DNA of 64,000 nt, taken from the NCBI GenBank assembly GCA_026413885.1, contig JAOAKA010000002.1, positions 62,001-126,000 of the forward strand, in the 5' to 3' direction. The position numbers and the translations under genes were made by a program. The stretch is from Sulfolobales archaeon. GTDB taxonomy: Archaea > Thermoproteota > Thermoprotei_A > Sulfolobales > NBVN01. Below the pieces are notes generated by a model. The model saw nothing but the letters and a program-made list of their open reading frames with translations, made no database searches and had not been told where the DNA came from. The stretch's first letter is position 1; each line of letters opens with the position of its first letter. Positions 27,356 to 35,332 of the stretch are shown here, in pieces.

Positions 27356-28699
27356 ATGGAGCTTCTCTCAATAGCATACACTCTATCTCTACTAACCTAC
27401 AGTCTAGGCGCTGTACTCTACGGTTCTCCTATCCCTCTTAAGTCTGTGAAGAGGTGGGGCATTCTAATGATGTACGATAGTCTAGCGTCTGCCGTATTGA
27501 TATCTATTTATAGTTTAATACTGAAGTTAGGAGACTACCTTCTCGAAGTTCTAGGTGTTAGCTGGCCCTACTTTACGGCTTGGTTAACCGGGAGAACGGC
27601 CTCACTTGTAACATCTTATCTAGCTCTACAGTCTATAGCTACAGCATTGAGAGCTTCTGGAGCAGATGTCCTACTGGAGCTAGTAAAGCACATCAGTAGC
27701 CTTATAGCGACATCTCTCACAGCTATAAAGATGATATACATAATATCTGCTGTAGTCTACACTCTGAGAGATAAGATTCTCGCACTTGGAGTACTACTCT
27801 ACTCTACACCTCTGAGAATCGGGAAGAGTGTGGGAGCAGCAATGATAGCCATCTCTATAGTCTACTACGTAGGCCTACCTCTAATGCCTTCATTTGCGTA
27901 CATCTTTGAAACACCAACACCTTTAATGACTAATGATAAGTACGGTAGTTTAGACGGTGTTGTTACAGATATTTTGGGAAAGCCTATTCCATATCCCGTC
28001 GTAAGACTCTACAAGAACTCTAGAACTCCCGTAGCCGTAACTGTAGGGGATGAAGAAGGTAGATTCCACATAGGTCCTCCCCAAAGTCTAGTGCAGAGAG
28101 GTGAGATATTCGAGTTTGAAGTAGTGTTTATGGGGTATAAGGTCAGACCTGAACCACATCGAGTTGAAGTTCCCTGGTCTGGTGAACTGAGAGTGTACAG
28201 TATACTGTATCTAGGGGAGGGACTGGCCTTAATGCTCGTAGGAATCTTCGAGTTATCTATCTCCAGTAATACCAATATACCAGAGCAAATAGAGCTCAGC
28301 CTCAACGTAGTTGGTAGTGAAGTCACACTGAGCTTCCTCAGACTAAGCTCTGTAAATGTTAGCGAGATATCTATAAATACTGAAGGAGTTAGCTGCCGCT
28401 GGGACTCATTTAGCTGGAATGAGCTAGAGATCGAAGAGTGCCGTATGCAGTTAAATACGGGAGCGTACATAATCAGGGTCGCGTACACTGGAGCTAGCTA
28501 CCTTAGACCACATATTGACGAGAAGAACTACATTAACATATCAGACATAGCTGATTACCTTGGTTTAGTTCAGACCGTAGCTGTATCCTATCTTTACTCC
28601 TACCTCCTCCTTCCATCAACATATTTAATCGCTCTCTCTACAGCTTCCTTCGCTTTATCGAGATTTATAGGAGGTGGTCTTAGATTAAGAATAGTGTGA
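27356..28699 (+). CDS. CedA-like polytopic membrane protein with Ig-like insert
   Basis: 447 residues. It begins with a hairpin paralogous to the preceding small protein (YGSPIPLKSVKRWG versus KGSPIPFRSMKRTG). About five more helices follow up to residue 195, then a soluble domain resembling a carboxypeptidase-regulatory fold (DGVVTDILGKPIPYPVVRLY, EEGRFHIGPP) and a beta-rich stretch. A final membrane helix (VSYLYSYLLLPSTYLIALS) closes the protein. Probably the membrane core of a Ced-like DNA importer. It lies 13 bp after the pilin-like gene, and the stop overlaps the 51-residue gene that follows. Confidence 0.6.
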   Translation: MELLSIAYTLSLLTYSLGAVLYGSPIPLKSVKRWGILMMYDSLASAVLISIYSLILKLGDYLLEVLGVSWPYFTAWLTGRTASLVTSYLALQSIATALRASGADVLLELVKHISSLIATSLTAIKMIYIISAVVYTLRDKILALGVLLYSTPLRIGKSVGAAMIAISIVYYVGLPLMPSFAYIFETPTPLMTNDKYGSLDGVVTDILGKPIPYPVVRLYKNSRTPVAVTVGDEEGRFHIGPPQSLVQRGEIFEFEVVFMGYKVRPEPHRVEVPWSGELRVYSILYLGEGLALMLVGIFELSISSNTNIPEQIELSLNVVGSEVTLSFLRLSSVNVSEISINTEGVSCRWDSFSWNELEIEECRMQLNTGAYIIRVAYTGASYLRPHIDEKNYINISDIADYLGLVQTVAVSYLYSYLLLPSTYLIALSTASFALSRFIGGGLRLRIV

Positions 28700-28851
28700 G
28701 AAACTACTTAAGGTATCTAGCTGTGAGTTTTCTAATGATTCTAGGCTTTCTACTCACTCTATCTTCAGATTGGACTCTGAGAGTTCTGCAGATATTTTCA
28801 CTAGTAGTATCGGTAGCTATTCTATGGGCTCTCTCCTCTAGAGGTCTTTAA
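28696..28851 (+). CDS. CedA2-like micro membrane protein (51 aa)
   Basis: GTG 28696 overlaps the previous TGA by 4 bp (GTGTGA). The frame runs 51 codons to TAA 28849-28851. The product is two hydrophobic helices, YLAVSFLMILGFLLTLSS and LQIFSLVVSVAILWALSS, with a short WTLR turn. Overlapping start, membrane topology and position after CedA support a real gene, the counterpart of CedA2. The last 30 bp overlap the convergent NOG1 gene. Confidence 0.6.
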   Translation: MRNYLRYLAVSFLMILGFLLTLSSDWTLRVLQIFSLVVSVAILWALSSRGL

Positions 28852-29856
28852 ATACTTTACTACAGTATCAACGAGCTCTTCTATTCCTTCTCTCTTTAGA
28901 GCACTTATCTTCAGAATTGGAGCGTTGAGGACAACCTCACTCACAGCTCTAGACACTAAGTCTACTCTCTCAGGACTCACTCTATCTACTTTATTAATTA
29001 CTACGAAAATATCTACATTAACCCACTGTTTGAGTGATTTAAGGAGGGAGAGCTGACTCTCAAATCCATAGTAGAAGTCTTCCGATGGATCTACTAGAAA
29101 TAGAACTAGGTCTGCAACTTCTGTTACTACTATGAAAGCCTTTCTCTCAATCTCATTCATATTGTCCGGAGGTCTGTCGAGAATTCCGGGAAGATCTAGA
29201 ATCTGGAGCTCTATAAATCCATAGTTTACATGACCTAAGACTATCTCCTTAGTTGTGAACGGAAACGGCGATGACTTAGGCTTAGCTGTAGATATAGTGG
29301 AGACGAGAGTGGATTTTCCAACTTGAGGCATGCCGGCTACAGCTACTACTGGAAGCGATAGGTCTATACAAGGTGTCTTCTTGAGTTCTACTATAGCTCT
29401 GTCTAGTAGCTCGAGATACTTAGATTCCCTCCTAACTACTGAGAGAACTCTTCCAATATATTCTCTATATAGCTCCCTAGATTCAGCTACATCGAAGCTT
29501 ACAGCAATCTTAGACCTATACTCTCTCGATAGTTTCTTTACTACTTCAAGCTTTCCTAAAAGTCTGCCCACTAAGTCATCAACTACTAATCCATCGGCTA
29601 GAGCATTTGAAGCAATTCTGCTGTAGAAACTTACTTGAAGCAGTTTCTTTAGAGTTCTGAGTGGTTCTAGAAGATTCTCTGCTAGATATTCGTAGACTCT
29701 ATCTACTCTTCGACAGTATCTAACTAAAGCTCTCTTCTTAACGGACCTGGAGAGAGCTATAGGTTCTCTACTTACTCTAAGCACGTACTCTCTTACGTCA
29801 CTGTACTTTGGAAGTCTTCTCAAGACTTTGTTCAGGCACTTTGTTTTTTCCTCCAA
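28822..29856 (-). CDS. NOG1-family GTPase
   Basis: 344 residues, the length of archaeal NOG1. An N-terminal helical domain of about 165 residues precedes the G domain: G1 AGMPQVGKST (174-183), switch FPFTTKEI (199-206), G3 DLPG (221-224) and G4 NKVD (288-291), then a SALK G5-like segment. NOG1 acts in large ribosomal subunit assembly. The gene follows and overlaps the UPF0248 gene by 25 bp, so they are co-transcribed. Its 3' end overlaps the 51-residue membrane gene. Confidence 0.93.
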   Translation of the reverse strand: MEEKTKCLNKVLRRLPKYSDVREYVLRVSREPIALSRSVKKRALVRYCRRVDRVYEYLAENLLEPLRTLKKLLQVSFYSRIASNALADGLVVDDLVGRLLGKLEVVKKLSREYRSKIAVSFDVAESRELYREYIGRVLSVVRRESKYLELLDRAIVELKKTPCIDLSLPVVAVAGMPQVGKSTLVSTISTAKPKSSPFPFTTKEIVLGHVNYGFIELQILDLPGILDRPPDNMNEIERKAFIVVTEVADLVLFLVDPSEDFYYGFESQLSLLKSLKQWVNVDIFVVINKVDRVSPERVDLVSRAVSEVVLNAPILKISALKREGIEELVDTVVKYLKTSRGESP

Positions 29857-30137
29857 AGACTCTCACCACCAATTTTAATCTCTACTATGCGGTGTATGGG
29901 AATCTGTGTATTACTCTCAGATAGCACCACACGGTCTTTCATCAAGATAGAGCTGTTGGAGAGTTTAATGCTTCTCACACCACTTACCGTATTTCTATCT
30001 ACTACCACAATCTCTACTTCAGATAAAATGAGCTCTCCAACTCTAGACATCCAGAATAGTTTCTTAAGTACTTCATATGATTCTAGCCTACCCACTCTAT
30101 ACTCCACTCTCAGTAGAACAACATGTTTAATATTCAA
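29832..30137 (-). CDS. UPF0248/MJ1316 (DUF504) domain protein
   Basis: 101 residues. The C-terminal signature IPIHRIVEIKIGGESLWRK matches DUF504, called the MJ1316 RNA cyclic-group end recognition domain, predicted to act in RNA repair or processing. The first part is more divergent. Start codon at 30137 on the minus strand; overlaps the NOG1 gene by 25 bp. The 183 bp upstream (30138-30320) contain no gene I can support. Confidence 0.75.
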   Translation of the reverse strand: MNIKHVVLLRVEYRVGRLESYEVLKKLFWMSRVGELILSEVEIVVVDRNTVSGVRSIKLSNSSILMKDRVVLSESNTQIPIHRIVEIKIGGESLWRKKQSA

Positions 30138-30320
30138 GCCTTAACTCAGTGGTGCTATAAAGTAGTGAAACTAGCTTATAGCTATTAGTGGTAGCTGAGC
30201 TTCTAAACAACTGTGGTAGACATTACTCAAGAGTTCACTGCTGCGTTGATTAAAGAAGTAACTACCAACTAAAACAAGTGTAGAAACTGAGTGCTCGATA
30301 TCTGGTTTTGACTCTATTCT

Positions 30321-30605
30321 CTAGGTCTGAGATTGTTCTGAAGTCTTCTTAGTCTCAACTTCTAGCTTCTTTAGTTCTTCCTCTATTTCCTTCTCTATCT
30401 CCTCTATAGGCTTAGGTGGGGGTGTTGTTGCTAGTGTATAGCCTATCCAGCCTAGAATACCGAATACTCCAGCTATAGCTATGAAACCAGTTAGCTTTAG
30501 AACTAGGAGGTAGTAGTCAGTTAAGAAGACTAACCAGCCGTAGATAGCTACTATAGCTATAGATGCTGTGAGCATCAACCCACCGACTAACTGATCTCGA
30601 GCCAT
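30321..30605 (-). CDS. Small membrane protein, two helices and acidic coiled tail
   Basis: 94 residues: two membrane helices (about 8-28 and 34-58), then TTPPPKPIEEIEKEIEEELKKLE, a charged helix likely cytoplasmic. I recall similar small crenarchaeal proteins without known function. ATG start with GGGTG 6 nt upstream. It is divergent from the S9 peptidase gene and may share its TATA element. Confidence 0.7.
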   Translation of the reverse strand: MARDQLVGGLMLTASIAIVAIYGWLVFLTDYYLLVLKLTGFIAIAGVFGILGWIGYTLATTPPPKPIEEIEKEIEEELKKLEVETKKTSEQSQT

Positions 30606-30631
30606 AGAGCACCCAATCTATTTAGAACCTA

Positions 30632-30644
30632 GGTATAAAAGTAT
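30632..30644. promoter_or_regulatory. TATA element between divergent genes 30605 and 30672
   Basis: GGTATAAAAGTAT is centred 34 bp from both start codons and is the only TATA-like element in the 66-bp gap with correct spacing in either direction. Confidence 0.5.
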
Positions 30645-30671
30645 GTAGAGCAACTCAATCTGATAAACGAC

Positions 30672-32576
30672 TTGAAACCAATCTCTAGTCTCCAAGCACT
30701 AGTTGGTACTGCGAAGAAATTGCGTAGTGTGTTTCCGACCACATACCGATGTGTTATTCACTATTTTATTGCTGGCTTCACTACTTCTCGGGTGTTGTAC
30801 ACGGTAGTAAGAAGTTTGGTGGAAGCCTCTAGAATAATTGAAGCTGTAGTCTATATTCCAAGATTTACTATTGAGGGTGTTGCTAGAAGGTGTTTAGTCT
30901 ACGGATCTACCGAGAGGGGTACCTACAGTGCTTACACTATAGATATTGAAACAGGTGTTAAGAAACTTGTGGCTTCAGATGTACATATGCTTATAGATGT
31001 TAGTGAATCCTCCTCTAAAGTCGTATTTGTAAGAGATGTCAGTAGAGGTTTCGAGCTCAGTAGAGTCTTCACCGTAGATATCGAGACAGGTGAAGAGCTC
31101 TCTATATCTAGAGGAGTTGAGCCTCAGAGAATCGCAGGACTGGCTTTCGACGGTAAAAGAGTTGCCTGGTCTGGAGCTACGAGAGAGAAAGCCGGTATAT
31201 ACCTAGCGAATCTCGCAAATGAAACTGTGGAGAGAATTGCTGAAACTAAGGGTAGAGAGTTTGTTACAGATGTTAACGAGAGTTATGTAGTTGGATTCGG
31301 TCACATAGCAGGTAATCCATTCTCAACAGAGCTACTTGCGGTCAATATTTTAACAGGAACTCAATCAGTAATAACACCTAGAGAAGGTTCAATCAACGTC
31401 TCTCCGAGACTTCACGGAAGTAGAGTTCTCTTCGCAAGCAATTTTGAAGACGGAGATACAATGGCTCTCTATACTCTAGACCTCGAAGAGAGAAGCTTTA
31501 AGAAAGCGACCTTCACCTATAGAGATATAGAGAAATTCGAACCAGTTGAATACGTAAGCTATGGATGGACTTCAGATGGGAGAATCTGGGCCGTAGGTAA
31601 AAAGCGAGGAACTTCGAGACTCTTCATCGATGGGCGGGATCTAGGTCCAGATACGGGCTTCATCTCATCAGCCACCGTACACGAGAGAAAGGCGTATATC
31701 GTACACTCAACACTTAGAACCCCCCCAAAGATACTTGAAGTAGACATAGAAAGCGGTAGCTACCGCACTATAGTAGATAATCCACTACCTCGAGATGTAG
31801 CTGAGAAACTCGGTGAAGCCAGATTTATAGAGCTAGAGTCATTCGACAAGCTAAAGATCCCGACCTACGTTCTCGAATCAAGTACGGCACCAAAGCCCGG
31901 GCCTACGGTGGTCTATCCACACGGAGGTCCTTGGTCTGAAGTAGCTAATGCTTGGACACCTATAGTAGCTACACTAGCTGCTCTAGGCTACCACGTAGTA
32001 GCTCCCAACTTTAGAGGGTCTACGGGTTATGGAGAGAAGTTCAGACTGATGGATGTGGGGGATCCGGGAGGCGCCGATATGGAGGATGTAGCAACAGCTG
32101 GTAGGTGGGCTATTGATAGTGGACTCAGTAGAGTTGGTGAAGTATCAATCGTTGGATATAGCTACGGAGGGTACACCACACTGATGCAGTTGACTACGAG
32201 ACCTAAACTCTGGAAGTGTGGTGTAGCTGGTGCTCCAGTAGCTGACTGGGAAATGATGTACGAACTCGCAGATAGATACTTCAAAACATTTCAGGAAGTT
32301 CTATTCGCAGGTAGAAAGGAGTTATTCAGAGAAAGATCTCCGATAACGTACGCCGAGAACTTAGAATCCCCTCTCTGTGTAGTTCAACCTCAAAATGATT
32401 CAAGAACACCTATACAGCCGGTACTAGAATTCATAAAGAAGCTGATAGAGAGAGGGAAAACATTTGAGTTACACGTACTACCAGACATAGGCCACACAGT
32501 ATCACTTAACAATGAAGCTCTAGCTAAGTTTCTACTATATGTAGCCGCATTTCTAGCCCGATGCTACTCTAAGTAG
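30672..32576 (+). CDS. S9-family serine peptidase (acylaminoacyl-peptidase type)
   Basis: 634 residues. N-terminal beta-propeller of about 350 residues that gates access, then an alpha/beta-hydrolase domain with the triad Ser497 (GYSYGGY), Asp576 (QNDSRTP) and His608 (IGHTV); the oxyanion HGGP motif is at 417-420. No signal peptide is evident, so probably cytosolic peptide turnover, removing acylated or free N-terminal residues from short peptides. TTG start 8 nt after the inferred transcription start. Monocistronic. The 244 bp after it (32577-32820) show no gene. Confidence 0.93.
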   Translation: MKPISSLQALVGTAKKLRSVFPTTYRCVIHYFIAGFTTSRVLYTVVRSLVEASRIIEAVVYIPRFTIEGVARRCLVYGSTERGTYSAYTIDIETGVKKLVASDVHMLIDVSESSSKVVFVRDVSRGFELSRVFTVDIETGEELSISRGVEPQRIAGLAFDGKRVAWSGATREKAGIYLANLANETVERIAETKGREFVTDVNESYVVGFGHIAGNPFSTELLAVNILTGTQSVITPREGSINVSPRLHGSRVLFASNFEDGDTMALYTLDLEERSFKKATFTYRDIEKFEPVEYVSYGWTSDGRIWAVGKKRGTSRLFIDGRDLGPDTGFISSATVHERKAYIVHSTLRTPPKILEVDIESGSYRTIVDNPLPRDVAEKLGEARFIELESFDKLKIPTYVLESSTAPKPGPTVVYPHGGPWSEVANAWTPIVATLAALGYHVVAPNFRGSTGYGEKFRLMDVGDPGGADMEDVATAGRWAIDSGLSRVGEVSIVGYSYGGYTTLMQLTTRPKLWKCGVAGAPVADWEMMYELADRYFKTFQEVLFAGRKELFRERSPITYAENLESPLCVVQPQNDSRTPIQPVLEFIKKLIERGKTFELHVLPDIGHTVSLNNEALAKFLLYVAAFLARCYSK

Positions 32577-32820
32577 ATGAGTGAAGTCGTGCTCAAACTA
32601 CGTAGTTGAGACCTTTTAGATAAAACACAAGCCCTCACTCTACCTTCAGAATAGTCTCGACTCACTAGACTTCACTTGCTTAACGATAGTACAATATGTC
32701 TCCCTACAGGGAATTAGAAGATGTGTGTAGGATTTTCTATCTTCAAAGACTCTACCCAGCTAGCACTTCTAGAAATGAAATTCACGATAATAATACTTCT
32801 AGTAAATAATTAGAGAGTAA

Positions 32821-33360
32821 CTACTCTAAGACTACTAGAGGGTCACCTACGTTAATAAAGTCTCCAGCTCTTACTTTAACTTCTTTAACTCTACCACTCT
32901 TGTCACTAAAGACTTCTACTTCCATCTTCATTGACTCTAGAGTAGCAACCAGCTTTCCTGGAGATACTGTGTCTCCGGGAGCTGTTAACACCTTCAGTAC
33001 CTTGCCAGGTATTGGTGAAGCTATGATAGCTCCACCTACTGTAACTGCTGGTGTTATCGGTGTAGTAGGTGTCGCAGTCTGTGGTGTGCTTGAGGCTACC
33101 GCTCCCGAACTACTTTCTTGTTTTCTAGTGCTATCAATAGGTCTAGATGCTGCATCACCAGCTACGGACTTTACTTCAGCTGATCTAGAGAGGCTCTCTT
33201 CAGCCGTCATTTTGACTATAGGTTGCTTAGCTTCAACAAGTACCTCCATTTCTACGCCATCTACAACTACTTTAAACTTACTCTCTCCACTAGGTTTAAC
33301 TAGCGCATTATATGTTCTATCTCCGATCTTTACTAGATAACTGTATGACTGCCCGCTCAC
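32821..33360 (-). CDS. Biotin carboxyl carrier protein
   Basis: 179 residues. N-terminal beta domain, a flexible Thr/Pro-rich linker (TPQTATPTTPITPAV, about 91-106), then a biotinyl domain with biotinylated Lys145 in ESMKM (142-146) and the closing hairpin NVGDPLVVLE. Such carriers serve acyl-CoA carboxylase or decarboxylase complexes. No carboxylase subunit is next to it here, so the partner enzyme must be encoded elsewhere. An inverted repeat overlaps its likely promoter. Confidence 0.9.
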   Translation of the reverse strand: MSGQSYSYLVKIGDRTYNALVKPSGESKFKVVVDGVEMEVLVEAKQPIVKMTAEESLSRSAEVKSVAGDAASRPIDSTRKQESSSGAVASSTPQTATPTTPITPAVTVGGAIIASPIPGKVLKVLTAPGDTVSPGKLVATLESMKMEVEVFSDKSGRVKEVKVRAGDFINVGDPLVVLE

Positions 33361-33384
33361 TGATTCATTCGCCGTAAGTAATAG

Positions 33385-33407
33385 CTAAGCTTGGTTTTTA
33401 AGCTTAG
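33385..33407 (-). promoter_or_regulatory. Inverted repeat at the biotin-carrier promoter
   Basis: CTAAGCTT, 7-nt spacer, AAGCTTAG. The spacer is read as AAAAACC on the minus strand and includes the best TATA-like element (CTTAAAAA), about 35-40 bp upstream of the gene. Possible operator. Confidence 0.45.
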
Positions 33408-33474
33408 TAGATAGACGGCCAGATACAGAGAATTCATCAACTGCGGCCGGGCTATTCAGCTAGTTCTCTAGTAG

Positions 33475-35067
33475 TTACATTAGTGGAGTACACACTATCT
33501 TTCTTTTTTCTACTTCAAGAACTACGGCATCTACTACTCTACCTCGAAGGTCTTTACTACTCTTAAGTAGAGCTACGGGACCGTGGGGGAGGGTGTACCC
33601 TATGTATATGTCCTTACTGTATGTGTCAACAACAGCTATTCTTACGGTCTTACCCAGAAGCTTCTTCTTGAACGAAGCTTCAAGAGCTTCTACAAAACTT
33701 TTAAGTGATGACACTCTTCGATTCTTTAGCGAAGGATGGGGATAGTTTTCGAAAGCAGAACCTCGAAGAGGTCTAAATCTATAGAGAATAACTCTCTCCG
33801 CACCTAGTTTAGTGGCTTTCTTTAGTACTTTGATAGTGTTTCTAATAGTCCTCCAGCTTTCACCCGGTAGTCCGTAGATAGTGTATACATATGGTCTCAA
33901 GCCATGGTCTCTCAGCAGCTTTATAGCTCTTAAAGCCTCCTCGACTGTGGATGGTCTCCCGAGTTCCACGTGATGCTCACTATCACCCGTCTCTAGACCG
34001 ATATTGACAGTAGTCCCTCTAAGGTATTTCCCTAGCACTCTAGCAACTTCTTCGGTAACTAGATTCGGCTTTATATTCTCAACCATTACGTAGACCTCTT
34101 TTTTCTCGACAGTGGGAATAGAGAATATATCAGATAGGAGTTGCTCTAGAGCACCTACATTCGCAGGTGGGTATCTCGGGTCTGTGAGCGGGCTAGGTTT
34201 AACGAGCCAGTCTCGCCCATAGTCCAGTATATCAGGAGCACTAAGCACGATCCTCGTAACACCTAGTTCAATAAGTTCAGACACTTCTCTCACAATCTGC
34301 TCTACAGGTCTAGACCTAGCTGGTCCATAGAGTCTCGGAACAAGGCAGTAACCACATCCAGGTGGGATTCCTAGAGGACAGGACACTCTTAACTCAAGTC
34401 TACCAGTTCTACAGATACCGCACCGCACGCACTTGGTTATTCCTACCTCCTTAGGTAGCTTAATTGGTAGAGTAGTTCTGTAGAAGTTACTGCAGCCTCG
34501 AACAACTTCAACATATACTCTACGAGCCCAATAGTACCTGTAGTTTCTTATAGACTCCACATCCGGTTCAAAAGACCATAGTAGAGGTTCTCTAGCGTAA
34601 CTAGGCGTTATATTTACTATAAACTCGCCGTTCTCTCTGAATATCAGGTTTGGAATATTTCGAAAATCACCAGAACCTAGAGTCTTGACTAGTACCGGTA
34701 GAGAAACCTCAGCTTCACCCCAAACAACAGCAGTAAATCCAAGTTTGAGTAAGTCTTCATAATCGACACACATAGGGCCGCCGGCAAGCGATGGACCCCT
34801 CTCCTTCCACTTCTTTAATACTATAGACACAGAGTGAATATCTGAAGACATCCCGGAAACCATCAAAACATCGAAATTTCTTAGGATATCGGTGCTATTC
34901 GATAGAACACGCTCACACTCCATTAAATACGGTTTGACACCTAGTCTCGTTAGTATTCCAACAACCAGTCTCGGTCCAGACCCTACAACATCAACACTTG
35001 ATAACCTCCTACCCGCAGACCCAGTAGCCAAACAGTCTACAACAGCAATCTTCAATGCTACTCCCAC
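33475..35067 (-). CDS. B12-binding/radical SAM domain protein
   Basis: 530 residues. An N-terminal Rossmann-like cobalamin-binding-type domain (about 1-170) precedes a radical SAM core. Cysteines include VRGCSNF, CVRCGIC, and the cluster-binding CPLGIPPGCGYCLVP, with CX7CX2C spacing rather than the classic CX3CX2C. Later GLETGDSEHH and PYVYTIYGLPGESW are typical radical SAM strands. The extra CxxC knuckle suggests a metal site. The reaction is unknown; this archaeal subfamily is often annotated only by domain. Monocistron. Confidence 0.87.
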   Translation of the reverse strand: MGVALKIAVVDCLATGSAGRRLSSVDVVGSGPRLVVGILTRLGVKPYLMECERVLSNSTDILRNFDVLMVSGMSSDIHSVSIVLKKWKERGPSLAGGPMCVDYEDLLKLGFTAVVWGEAEVSLPVLVKTLGSGDFRNIPNLIFRENGEFIVNITPSYAREPLLWSFEPDVESIRNYRYYWARRVYVEVVRGCSNFYRTTLPIKLPKEVGITKCVRCGICRTGRLELRVSCPLGIPPGCGYCLVPRLYGPARSRPVEQIVREVSELIELGVTRIVLSAPDILDYGRDWLVKPSPLTDPRYPPANVGALEQLLSDIFSIPTVEKKEVYVMVENIKPNLVTEEVARVLGKYLRGTTVNIGLETGDSEHHVELGRPSTVEEALRAIKLLRDHGLRPYVYTIYGLPGESWRTIRNTIKVLKKATKLGAERVILYRFRPLRGSAFENYPHPSLKNRRVSSLKSFVEALEASFKKKLLGKTVRIAVVDTYSKDIYIGYTLPHGPVALLKSSKDLRGRVVDAVVLEVEKRKIVCTPLM

Positions 35068-35124
35068 ATAGGCCAGTAAATGCCGCTCCCAGAAATACCT
35101 TACAGCTCAGCTATTAAGCTAATA

Positions 35125-35133
35125 CTTAATATA
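35125..35133 (+). promoter_or_regulatory. TATA box of the C/D sRNA at 35152
   Basis: TTAATATAC centred 27 bp before box C, consistent with transcription starting a few bases ahead of the sRNA. Confidence 0.5.
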
Positions 35134-35151
35134 CCGCAAACATATACTCAA

Positions 35152-35210
35152 TTGAGTGATGAAGCCGCTCCAAAAGCAGATATATGACGAACTCGCGACG
35201 ATCTGACGGA
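35152..35210 (+). ncRNA. C/D-box sRNA (2'-O-methylation guide)
   Basis: Box C GTGATGA (35156-35162), guide of 14 nt, box D' CAGA (35177-35180), spacer TAT, box C' ATGACGA (35184-35190), 12-nt guide, box D CTGA (35203-35206). A TATA box lies about 27 bp upstream. The D guide is complementary to AUCGUCGCGAGU, close to the conserved CGUCGnGAG stretch of 23S rRNA as I remember it. By the box D plus 5 rule, the methylated base would be the U after AUCG. Ends are approximate. Confidence 0.75.
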
Positions 35211-35271
35211 CTCACTCTAGTAGCTAGTAAGACTTCAGTTCCACGCTGCGGAAAAATGGTTAAAGCAATAA

Positions 35272-35291
35272 TTAACTAGTCAGCTAGTTAA
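35272..35291. repeat. Inverted repeat, 8-bp stem, 4-nt loop
   Basis: TTAACTAG, TCAG, CTAGTTAA. It lies 42 bp past the end of the minus-strand nucleotidyltransferase gene and could be an RNA hairpin at its 3' end. There is no T-run next to it. Confidence 0.45.
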
Positions 35292-35332
35292 GCAGCTAAA
35301 ACAAAAGTGAAATTCAGCTCTATGTGTGAAGT

